From Enoplolaimus lenunculus (lineage: Eukaryota; Nematoda; Enoplea; Enoplida; Thoracostomopsidae), in NCBI GenBank assembly GCA_030248215.1, contig JASANG010000916.1, positions 177,821 through 241,820 of the forward strand: 64,000 nucleotides of DNA. The letters are read 5' to 3'. Of this stretch, positions 54,988 to 64,000 are shown piece by piece. Numbering within the stretch: position 1 is the first letter of the stretch; each line of letters opens with the position of its first letter. Under the pieces are notes generated by a model. It was not told the DNA's origin. It saw nothing but the letters and a program-made list of their open reading frames with translations, and did no database searches. The translations under genes were made by a program, and so were the position numbers.

Positions 54988-55907
54988 CAGGGTTCCAACC
55001 GGAACTAGATTTTGTCGGAAGCGGAATCGGAATCAAATTGTTCTGTCGGAACCGGAATCGGAATAAAGTTTTAGTACTTAATTCTATTAAAAAGTTAAAG
55101 GTGTATTGCGGGGTTCACGTTACCAATTGTGCGCTTGGTACCTGTTTTGTCACGGTGCCCATGGCGGTACACACTATCTTTTTTGTTACCCATATGAATA
55201 CCAACAGAAAATAAAATGTTGCACATAGCTAGGTTTTTAAAATTTTGACCTACCCATATGGGTAGAGTCGAGATGTCTATTCGTAGCCCATATAGATGTC
55301 AACATAATGCACTTTCAAGCTTGCTTTTTAAACAGCTCAGTACAGTGAGTTTTGTTTTACAAGTCTGGTCTAGTCTTTTTTACAGTATATCTTTTGAAAA
55401 AATCTAAAAAATTACGCAAACTATAAATATTGTTAAAACAAACTCAAGGTACCCATATGGGTAACAAACCGAAGACTAGCTACCCATAGCTACAAACGTA
55501 AGGTACCCATATGGGTAGTAGCTAGCTAGCAACCTATACATATAGGTTGTTTCTACCTCCTGCTATGGGTAGGTGACAAAACAGATCCCAAGCGCACAAT
55601 CGGTAACGTGAACCCCGCATATGACTTTCAACGTTTGTTGCAGTATGCCTGTTTCCGTTACTGTTCACAGTTTCAGTAAAAATTGTTTAAATAGCTGACG
55701 GAGTACACGTAACAAATCGGTATATTTACTAAGAAAAAACCAACAGAATAATTGCAAATGAATGAAACAAGCAAAATCTAAGTTCAATCATCTGAAAAAC
55801 TCATAACCGAAAAATCAGAATTCCGGCATCGGAACAGCAGTCAGCCGGAATCGGAAGTCAAATGCTGCCGGAATTTTAGCCGGAATCGGAAGTCCGATGG
55901 ATCCCTG
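54988..55907. mobile_element. hAT-like MITE with perfect 8-bp duplication and a nested element
   Basis: CAGGGTTCCAACCGGAACT and AAGTCCGATGGATCCCTG ends; GTATGTGG at 54980-54987 and 55908-55915. Same word style (CGGAATCGGAA) as the copy at 53903. Interrupted by 55107-55619. Confidence 0.88.
55107..55619. mobile_element. Long-inverted-repeat element nested in the hAT-like MITE
   Basis: Ends TGCGGGGTTCACGTTACC(A/G)A with about 45 bp of near-perfect inverted repeat. The interior carries several palindromes TACCCATATGGGTA. Flanking TAT/TAT could be a 3-bp duplication; superfamily not assigned. Confidence 0.8.
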
Positions 55908-56229
55908 GTATGTGGCAAGTTGCTCACAGCACAAGCTAAGTGATTATATAGTGGTTAAGGAACAGAAAAAATTTTGTATTTCTATCGAACACAGTCTCAA
56001 TTTGGGATTCTTGTATTTTTGAAGAATCGCATTTTTTGAGCTGGCTTGGCTTGGCAGAAACCACTGATTATTCCGCTCACGATCGAGCATCAGACTGAAA
56101 AAAGACATAGCTACCAAAACCCATTCACAAATATTCAAATTGTCAAAAAACAAGTCTTTACTTCCAGGTCAGTTTTCAGGTCTCAAACCAGTTGAAAACA
56201 CTGAATCCTTTTCGAAGCGTAGCTTACAA

Positions 56230-56403
56230 GCATCGGCAGCCTAAACATATTCCTAAGTCTTAGACTTTTAAGTCTAAACATAAGCCGCAGGATAGGTATA
56301 AAGCTATGTCTTAGGTTAACCAAAAATTTTAGTCCAAATCATAAGCCTTCCCTATTGCTGGTCCAGCTGGAAAATGGGATGTCCCCTGAGAGCACTATAG
56401 GCC
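56230..56403. repeat. Strongly decayed TTAGGC-family relic
   Basis: CATATTCCTAAGTCTTAGAC, CATAAGCC and the GTCCAGCTGGAAAATGGGAT block suggest a very old copy. Confidence 0.4.
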
Positions 56404-57092
56404 ACGCTGAGCATCACGGACGAACGACATACCAAAAACCACTCACAACATAAATATTAAAAAATCATGAACTGGTTACCAGCTCAGTTTTAAAGTCAAA
56501 AACCCGGCCGAAAATTTTGAACCAAAACCTGACGATCAATTGGTATAAAATAACCCAATTGTGTTCGATTCAGGTTTTTGTTTCAAAACCTGATTGGTCA
56601 ACGAGCAATCTTCCTGTGGACCACATAAGTGTATCCCAATGGACCAATAAAATTGCGACAAAGGTAATTCGTCACGGTACAAGAATCTTTGGTGTCAAAG
56701 TTTCAAATATACAGTGGTGTACTCAAAGGTGAAATTTATTGGGATCAAAGGATGGATGTTCGCTGTTAGACATAACTAGAAACTAAAATTTTTTATTGGC
56801 ATCTAATTCAAATTGCGTTTGGCTTCGCGCTCGCTTTTGTCCATTTGTTGGCACCCGGTTGCTTAGAAACATATACGTCTAATTATAGTCAGCCCCTCCT
56901 CAGTTTAATACAGATTTGCCAATGCTTACATTCGATCAGCTTTTTTCAACTTGAATTCACAGATGAGCATACTTTTAGGTGATAATGGACTTTAGTCAAA
57001 AAAACCAGAACAAAGTTGTTCAAAAAATTAGGGTCAAATCTGATTGGCCGAGCCGCCTGGTGAATAGTGACAATAGTTTAGATATTTGGGCC

Positions 57093-57197
57093 TATGGAAT
57101 GTGCTATATTTTTTGCGCTGGCGTTTGCCGTCATTTACCGTATACGACATCTCGTGTCACCGCACGTTATCGCGCGGCGAGTATAGCGCATTCCTTA
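57093..57197. mobile_element. GC-rich MITE, short copy
   Basis: GGAATGTGCTATATTTTTTG and GAGTATAGCGCATTCC inverted ends, CACCGCACGTTATCGCGCGG interior. Confidence 0.7.
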
Positions 57198-58509
57198 GGC
57201 CTTGGCTTCCACACAAAATCAGATATCCATGCGGCGAACTGGAGTTCGCAGAGGGGTTTTTGTTGATTGCTGAATAGTGAATACAATAATGGTTTAGTTT
57301 AAAACCATTGAAATGAAACCTTGACTAATAGGCTGCGGGAACATTATGCATTTTGGGCTTATTCTTTTACTTAATAAAAACAATAAAATGCCGCAGTTGA
57401 TCGAGACAATTCACAAGAGGCTTTCGGGTGGTAAGATATACTTTAGGCCGACGCCGACCCAAGCTACAGATGAAGTATTCGCCAAATGCGAGTAGTTCGG
57501 AATAGTTGGAGGAAATCTTTCATAGACTTGAACCTCTTAAATTTCAAACAATCACTTCTTTGAACGGGCTAATAATTTACGCTGAATATATTATTTTTCA
57601 GAAGGGAAGTTAAAAAAATCACATAAGTGGACCTGTAACATATTGAGGATACCTTGGTGGAACCCTGAAAATAACAGAGTTGAACCGACTGTCTGGCCTG
57701 ATAGGCAAATGTGAGGCTTGACCTGTTTGAGTTTGGGCCTCATTGAACAAAATGAAATGTATAGGTTTCTACGAAATGATTTTCTAAACTTACTCAGTGG
57801 TGTAATGATTAGCTCTATTTCAAAATGCCGCTGCGGACTTTAACTACTAGTTCAACCACAGAAAGCCAGCCTAAGTTTCACCCAGCATCTGCTCTTGGTT
57901 TAACCAACATTGTATAGTTGTTCACCAAACTATGAGCAAATTTGTACCAATAAACACCATAAACTTTTCTACCATCGCCAAAAAGGCGTGAATATTTTTT
58001 TAAAATCAAACAATTCTATTAAAATGTGCCAAACTTTGAACCAACATTTTTTACACTGTCGGGCCGCCAGCTCACCGTTGTGGAGTCCTCACGGCACATA
58101 TGGGACCAAGCGAAGGTCGGCGTTTTTAGCTGGCATTTTGATTTTCTGACGCTAAATACAATTTTTTTGCCGATAAATGTGCGTATTACGCCTTTAGTTG
58201 TTTTCATTGTACCACGTCTAAACAACAAATTATTTGGTCCAAGCAACATAGGCCCACTAAGTTTTACACGGCTTTAGAAATACATCCAGTGCGGAAGGAC
58301 AACGGGTAATCAGGTCCGTACCAGCTCACCTTGTTAGTGGGGACTTAAAATTGCTCAGACTGGCATACAAGGGTTTGTTTGACTTACAAACCAGGTGAAA
58401 AGTTTTCCTGGAAGACAATATTTTTCCAGGGGGCTGAGCCCCACTGTCACTCCTTTGGCACTGGAAGCGAGGAAGAATCGCCAATCACAAGCGGTACCTT
58501 GCTGAACAC

Positions 58510-58590
58510 AAAAGGGCTGTATAGAGTCAGCTTAAGCTAAGGTTTAGGTCTAGAAATAGGCTTAGGCTCAGGTTTAGAAATATGCTGATA
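58510..58590. mobile_element. Left part of a TTAGGC element split by a later insertion
   Basis: TAGAGTCAGCTTAAGCTAAGG, two TTAGG-like blocks and TATGCTGATA, then a TA-type element begins. The right part is at 59290-59321. Confidence 0.75.
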
Positions 58591-59289
58591 CACACAAAAT
58601 AAATTTTCTTAAAATTTCAAAACTCCTACTTTCTTAAATTTTCAAGACATAAATGCCTTGTATTTCAGACATTAATAGCCTTAAACAGTTCATAAATTCG
58701 TTTCTTAAATGGTTAACACATAAATATCTTATATTCAAGAAGTTGCTATTGCCAAATTATAAGACACAAGTTTCTTTGTTTCAAGAAATAGTTGTCTTTT
58801 ATTCAAGAGTTAATTTTCCGATTTTTATGGTGCATGTAAAAAATTTGCTCCGTTTGTTTTTAAGAGAGTATTTAAGTAATCGAATTTCAAAGATATTTCG
58901 GGTTGAGCTCAGGTTCCCGCCAACCTAAGTTTACGTCTTGGACGTATCTTAGATTGAAAAATTAGGGTATTGGGTTCAGCTTTAGCCCCCAATTTTGGAG
59001 TTGGTTTCCATGGCAAATGTCTATGTTTAATTTAAGACATGTTTGTGATATATTTCAGAAATATTTGTCTTATATTTCAGAAATATTTTTCTTAATCGTT
59101 CATAAAACAAAGTCTTAAATTTAAGATATATATTTAAGTGTCAAAACTGTTAGACCAATATTTTTGAAAATTTTAAGAAATTAAAGTCTTGAGTTCAAGA
59201 CATATATATGTCTGGAGTCTGTATCAAGACATAATTGTCTTCATTTCAGACATAATATTTCTTGAATACAAAACAATTTATTTTGTGTG
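58591..59289. mobile_element. TA-duplicating MITE (CACACAAAATAAAT ends), nested
   Basis: 699 bp with inverted ends CACACAAAATAAAT / ATTTATTTTGTGTG, flanked by TA on both sides. It interrupts a TTAGGC element. No transposase ORF. Tc1/mariner-type target choice is inferred from TA. Confidence 0.75.
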
Positions 59290-59321
59290 TACTACTGTTT
59301 CGGCCCTGTTCTATACATGGA
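59290..59321. mobile_element. Right terminus of the split TTAGGC element
   Basis: TACTACTGTTTCGGCCCTGT then TCTATACATGG, the subfamily B end, directly after the inserted element. Confidence 0.75.
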
Positions 59322-60117
59322 CAACAAGTGCTATTTTGCTGTTATACGTATCATACCATGCAAGAAGGAAATCAGAACCTTACAGTATTTTTAAAAAAAC
59401 GAATTTACAATTTTCTAAAGTCATTTAGCTTGAAAACAATTAATACAAAAAGCAACTCAAACTTATTGGCATAGCAGAGTTGAAAATAGATTGGTTTTAT
59501 TGCTCGTAGCAGCACTGACTCTCTCTCGACTATGAATAACTCTTATGCGGCTGGTCACTAAAATAAATACGCCACAAGATTTACAGACTTTGTGCATAGT
59601 TTTGCGTGTGATTAATTGCATACGACCTCAAAAAGTCTGAAATGGACCGAAAAACTGTTTCGCTGAACAACCGAAAAATCTTTGATTTGTATCTAAAAAG
59701 TATACGATTTCAAATTTAAATATTTACGACGTTTCGGTTAGGTTTTTCTCATTTCGATGGCACCTAAGTGTCTTCGCTTGCCATTCAATGTCTGCATTAT
59801 GAATTTTACGCCAAAACAGTTATTTGACCATAACTGGTTAAGTAGTTTTCAGATATAGCAATTAATTTTACACCATTACTGCGTCGAATGATATCGAACC
59901 GAAAAAATTTAATTTTTAGAAAATTTATACTTAATGTAGAAAGATTAGGGGATGTTTCTAGACGCTTAAATATGCTAAAATTTTCAAAATACGAGACAAT
60001 TCTGAAAACGTTTCACACAAAAGAGTTTTTCAAGTTCTTAGCATGACATTTTTGGCACATAGGGCAGGACTCGAACCATAAAAGTTATTTGCAAATTTGA
60101 CCCAGATTGTGTATCTA

Positions 60118-60326
60118 CGCTGCAAAGATGATGAGTCAAATTGACTCTATTCGAAATAGGCTTTTCGGGATTACACAAATTGAGTCAAAATTCGAGTCCA
60201 CCGGAGTCAAATTTGATTTGCTGAGTCGCACGTTTGACTCTGGTTGTTTCGAATTTGACTCCGTTTGTGTAGTCCCGAAAAGCCTATGTCGAAGTGAGTC
60301 AATTTGACTTACCATTTTTTGCAGTG
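60118..60326. mobile_element. TA-type MITE, CACTGCAAAA family
   Basis: CGCTGCAAAGATGATGAGTC ... ACCATTTTTTGCAGTG, flanked by TA/TA. Confidence 0.88.
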
Positions 60327-60545
60327 TAAATTTTTATCCACCCCTAAAATTTGTTTTTAGTCTAAGTCTAAACAAAAACGAGCGTTAAAGATCTGCGGTT
60401 TGATCGAAATCTGTCCTATACCAACCACCTATTAAATTAGGATTTCAAACATTCCTCCTTATAAATTAAGCCAAACAAATCGGACATTAAGATTTGCACC
60501 TAACCAGTTGTTCTGATTCCTCGTCTTGAAAAATTTCCAAGCGAT

Positions 60546-60794
60546 AATGTAAATTCCAGTGAGTAAAATAATCAACACAGCTAGTGAGTTAGTTATTTCT
60601 GAGTTTAACAATAAGCATTAACTCACTCTGAGTTGAGCTGATTTTCACTCTCAGTTGATATGATTCCGGGTGAATTGATCAGTTAACTCAGAATGAGTCG
60701 AATCAACTCACAAATCTGAGTTCTGATAGTCCTAACTCAGACTGAGTAATTCTACTCACTCTGAGTTAAAATCAACTCATTGCAATTGACAGTG
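60546..60794. mobile_element. TA-type MITE, CACTGTAAATTCC family
   Basis: TGTAAATTCCAGTGAGT to GCAATTGACAGTG; same interior. Confidence 0.85.
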
Positions 60795-61517
60795 AAGTGA
60801 GCGTAAAGCTTATGACATACAATTTTAAAATTTATGTTTCCCGACAAAAAAATTTAAGTTTCGAGTGAGTTTGAAACAAACTTTCGCTCGTTAGTTTCTC
60901 CTGATCAGTTTTTAGCATGCGTTTAAATCTGTAAAGAAAACATCGCGAGCGAAGTCAGCGAGAAGCTACAGAAAAAAATTTCAGTATTAAACTGTCGCAA
61001 AACGGTTCTTGGTTTGTGCGGCTACGAAGTCTAGAGTAGCAGACCCCGTGGTTGTTTTTCCAAATCCTAAATTCAAGTTTAAGGTCCACTTTGCTACCGA
61101 GAACACCGCATGAGTGTAACGTTTAGCTTTCAGCTGCATTGACCAATTTGACAGACAACCGTTAAGCGTATCTGGGTCTGTCGTTGGTTTAGCAACAACT
61201 TACAGCATTCATAAACTTTATTATATGTTTCAAAACAACAATTATATAAGCTTTATATTTCGCTATTTCACATTTCCGATCTGAATTTCAATAAATTTAA
61301 ACCGAAAATTCAATTTTGAAAAAGTGCCCAAACCAGTTTAGGCGTTAAGGTTTCGCCCTCAGATACCTATTGCTGGACAACCAGGAACTTTTCAGGAAAG
61401 GTACCAGGCATGTGTTTGATCAGATAGGCCTGAATCACGACTACACGGGTTACTACTCTTGGAAACCCTTTAGGATTTTGCGTTAAGGCTAAGGCATAGT
61501 TTGTTAGGTTGTCAGAA

Positions 61518-61714
61518 CTCATGCAAAAGATCAGGGGCGGAAACGTTTTTCTGTGGGACTAGAATAGTTTAAGCTCAAGCTTTAAACTAATTTTTTGCTT
61601 GGCTTAGGCTTAGGCTGTGGCTTAGGAATAAACTCAATGTTACGGTTAGGCTTTAGGCTTAGGCTTAGGAATATGTTTATAACACTGTACCGCCTCTGTT
61701 CTTTAGCATTGGCC
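61518..61714. mobile_element. TTAGGC-family MITE, subfamily A
   Basis: Left end ACTCATGCAAAAGATCAGGG, AAGCTCAAGCTTTAAACTAA, two hexamer blocks, right end CTGTTCTTTAGCATTGGCC. Confidence 0.85.
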
Positions 61715-61973
61715 GCGGTCAGTAAAAGCAGTGTGTTTTAGGGCAGGGTATAAATAACCATTTACCATGAGCCAGAAACCATTTTAGTTGACATAACTTG
61801 TACTAAGTAGGGTTTCAGTGGTTGAGTCAATGTGTTTTGTAAATTAACACGTGGGATACTTTACCTGGAAAATAGAAACTGAATGAACATAGGTTGAGGT
61901 ATTCATTCATCTTTGACGATATATAACTTTGCGGCATTCTTTCACATTTCTTGTATCAATACAGTCGTGTATG

Positions 61974-62190
61974 TGAGTTTAGAATATTTTAATAGCCTAG
62001 GATATTTCAGGATACGACACCATCGGTTCCAGAGAATCTGAATCGGGACCGATCGGAAGTCAATCCTGACATACAGGCTATTAATATATCCTAAACTCAC
62101 TTGGTGACCACGATCGGACTTCGAATCCGAATCGGGACTGATCGGTGTCGGACCCGAAATATAGCCTATTAATATATTCTAAACTCACAG
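61974..62190. repeat. Palindromic repeat with three AGTTTAGAATAT-type arms
   Basis: TGAGTTTAGAATATTTTAAT at the left; inverted arms ATTAATATATCCTAAACTCA and ATTAATATATTCTAAACTCA follow. Between them lie CCGATCGG- and GAATCGGGAC-type words that are nearly self-complementary. Confidence 0.65.
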
Positions 62191-63046
62191 TGAATTGAGG
62201 AACAGGGATTAAAGCATACCGATTTGTTAAAAATTAAAAGAAAAGTTTAATATTTCAATAACCATTACGCTAACAATAAGAGAATAAAATTCAAGCAGAT
62301 GTCAACAAAATATAGGCACATCGAATTGGGGCACGACCGCTTGGTCACCCCCTTTATCGCCCCTATACGGCCTAGAATGCTTATTATTTTATCATTAGAT
62401 CTGTAGTTAAATTTTTTGGCATAGTGAATGCCACCAGCTTAGTAATTGATTCTAACAAACCGAATGCCGACAGTTGATAGTCAAAATTTCTATATAACAA
62501 TATTAAATTAAGCACAAGATGAGGAAATATGCCGAATTTTGAGCCTAACCATTGTCTGGTTGTTAATTTATAAAAGTCTTTTCGCCACTTTTACAATTTA
62601 ACATTTGAAATGAATCAAATTAAAAACAAAATATTTTTTTTAATTTTGACTTAAAAATTTGAAGCATTTTTGTCATAAAAAACTTTATGAAAACAGGAAA
62701 ATTATAAAATGATTACTAAAATTGGTTCTTATATTTAGAACTTTAACAAAACCGGAAGTAATAAATTTAAGTTTGAGACCAAGTCAGCCTTAGGAACTAA
62801 AAATGGTGTTGATATCAATCTCGTTGTAAAGAAACAAAAGCTTGCAGTATGCGTTTTTAACTCGTCAATTTCGCTTTAAAGTCATCATTGGTGGTTTTAT
62901 TTTAGGTTTTGTTCAATTTTAAAATTGAATAATTAGTTTTAATTTTGAAACTGATAAGCTAGTTGGTGGCCAGGAACGTTGTACGTTGTGAACAAGGTAT
63001 GCATCAACGGTTGGCGTCAAGTCTTGAAATTGATTTAAGTTTAACA
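62191..63046. other. Possible large-intron or intergenic sequence, nothing seen
   Basis: AT-rich, no repeat or exon recognised. Confidence 0.5.
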
Positions 63047-63475
63047 AATGGTTTCAAAAAATACTATTTTAAAAACTTTTCGCGTTGTAAAGAAATTGTT
63101 TCAAAAAATACTATTTTAAAAACTTTTCGCGTTTTAATGAAATTGTTTCAAAAAATACTATTTTAAAAACTTTTTTCGCGTTTTAATGAAATTGTTTCAA
63201 AAAATACTATTTTAAAAACTTTCGCTTTTTAATGAAATTGTTTCAAAAAATACTATTTTAAAAACTTTTTTCGCGTTTTAATGAAATTGTTTCAAAAAAT
63301 ACTATTTTAAAAACTTTTCGCGTTTTAATGAAATTGTTTCAAAAAATACTATTTTAAAAACTTTTCGCGTTTTAAAGAAATTGTTTCAAAAACTACTATT
63401 TTAAAAACTTTTCGCGTTTTAATGAAATTGTTTCAAAAAATACTATTTAAAAACTTTTTTCGCGTTTTAAAAAGT
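63047..63475. repeat. ~47-bp minisatellite, nine units
   Basis: Units carry TTGTTTCAAAAAATACTATT, TTAAAAACTTTTCGCGTTTT and AATGAAA. Small changes in the T run make units 41-50 bp. Confidence 0.95.
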
Positions 63476-63607
63476 ATGTTTTAAACGCTTTATTGCACGC
63501 GGAGAAACTCGATACTGAAAGATAGTGTGGCGAAATAACCTATTACTAACTGGCGATAGGTTTTTGATCAAAAGATGACCAGTTTGCTTGTTTAAAAACG
63601 TATTGCT

Positions 63608-63777
63608 ATAGTTCAAGCTTAAGCTTAAAACTATTTTTTTCTGCTTGGGTTTAGGCTTAGGCAAACCTAAGCTCATTCGTACGTTTAGGCTTAGGATTAG
63701 GCTTAGGTTTAGGTTAGGCTTGGCTGAGGAATATGCTTAGACGACAGTAATGACCCGGTTCTATATATTACATTAGC
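63608..63777. mobile_element. TTAGGC-family element, both ends decayed
   Basis: GTTCAAGCTTAAGCTTAAAAC block, several TTAGGC units, GAATATGCTTAGA and a weak end CCGGTTCTATATATTACATT. Confidence 0.65.
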
Positions 63778-63814
63778 AAGAGGTACAGACACACTTGAAA
63801 ATAGTGATTCTTAC

Positions 63815-64000
63815 CTGAAACAACTTCCCTGCAAGTGGAAGTATCACTCGAATGCGCTGCCGAGCGGGCTGTAGTTTGTTGTTGTTGATCTTGAATTTGA
63901 ATAAATTTTTGAAACCAGGGCACCAGTCTGACCGGAGAGCTGTGTAAATTCGGCTCCGAAGCAAATATACGACCTCGAACGGGTTCAGGAATCATTTTAT
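63815..64000 (-). CDS. 5' coding exon of an unrecognised gene, running to the window edge
   Basis: An ATG at 63995-63993 begins MIPEPVRGRIFASEPNLHSS, then PVRLVPWFQKFIQIQDQQQQ and a Ser/Thr/Ala-rich end (TARSAAHSSDTSTCREVVS). The donor TTTCAG/GTAAGA is strong, phase 1. Hydrophilic with a short Gln run and no signal peptide. The true start may lie beyond 64000. Phase joins it to the exon at 48445-48592, which would make a 15.2-kb intron; other exons in between cannot be excluded. Confidence 0.55.

Larger units (their letters stand above)
55916..58509. other. Intergenic, no gene supported
   Basis: Scattered short ORFs without splice context. Contains the relic at 56230, the GC-rich MITE at 57093 and the dispersed repeat at 58318-58455. 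Confidence 0.5.

Noticed and set aside
202-63777. CRISPR-like array from the repeated TTAGGC or TTTCAAAAAATACT units
   Set aside because: The window is eukaryotic, repeats are contiguous or inside transposons, and there are no unique equal-length spacers.

Overview
The window looks like a gene-poor, repeat-rich stretch of a nematode nuclear genome. The case rests on three things: genes split by introns with TTTTCAG-type acceptors; two ion-channel genes of kinds greatly expanded in nematodes (a GGR/LGC-type anionic Cys-loop receptor and a TWK-type two-pore K+ channel); and hexamer arrays of TTAGGC, the nematode telomere unit. Those arrays are not telomeres here. They sit inside a dispersed transposon family. 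The species cannot be named from sequence alone.

Layout. Positions 1-17000 hold no host gene I can support, only dispersed elements, including a fossil with two ~1 kb direct repeats around a gag-like ORF (about 11243-14378). Positions 17028-28003 (+) carry a complete ten-exon Cys-loop ligand-gated chloride-channel gene; all exon phases agree and give a 601-residue protein. Positions 30733-41056 (-) carry a K2P potassium-channel gene whose exons join in frame to 733 residues, but I cannot find the exon for the first half of pore loop 1. Positions 41979-42378 (+) may encode a small secreted, neuropeptide-like precursor of 76 residues, transcribed away from the K2P start about 0.9 kb away. On the minus strand, 46666-47123 encodes part of a multi-pass membrane protein, 48445-48592 is a clean internal exon, and 63815-64000 is an exon, perhaps the first coding one, that runs to the window edge. 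The last two have compatible phases and may be one gene with a 15 kb intron.

The rest is a dense set of non-autonomous DNA elements. The dominant family (about 33 copies or remnants) has ~25 bp imperfect terminal inverted repeats starting GGCC, 8-bp target duplications and an internal TTAGGC tract. At least three subfamilies differ at both ends together. Other families are TA-duplicating MITEs with CACTGCAAAA or CACTGTAAAT ends, hAT-like CAGGGT elements with 8-bp duplications, a GC-rich family ending in GCGCTATACT-like repeats, and several older dispersed repeats. Nested insertions give a relative order of activity. Several elements lie next to exons, and one may supply the splice acceptor of Cys-loop receptor exon 8.

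The two channel genes have no visible joint regulation. Both would act in neuronal or muscle membranes (known for their families), one giving ligand-gated anion current, the other background K+ current.
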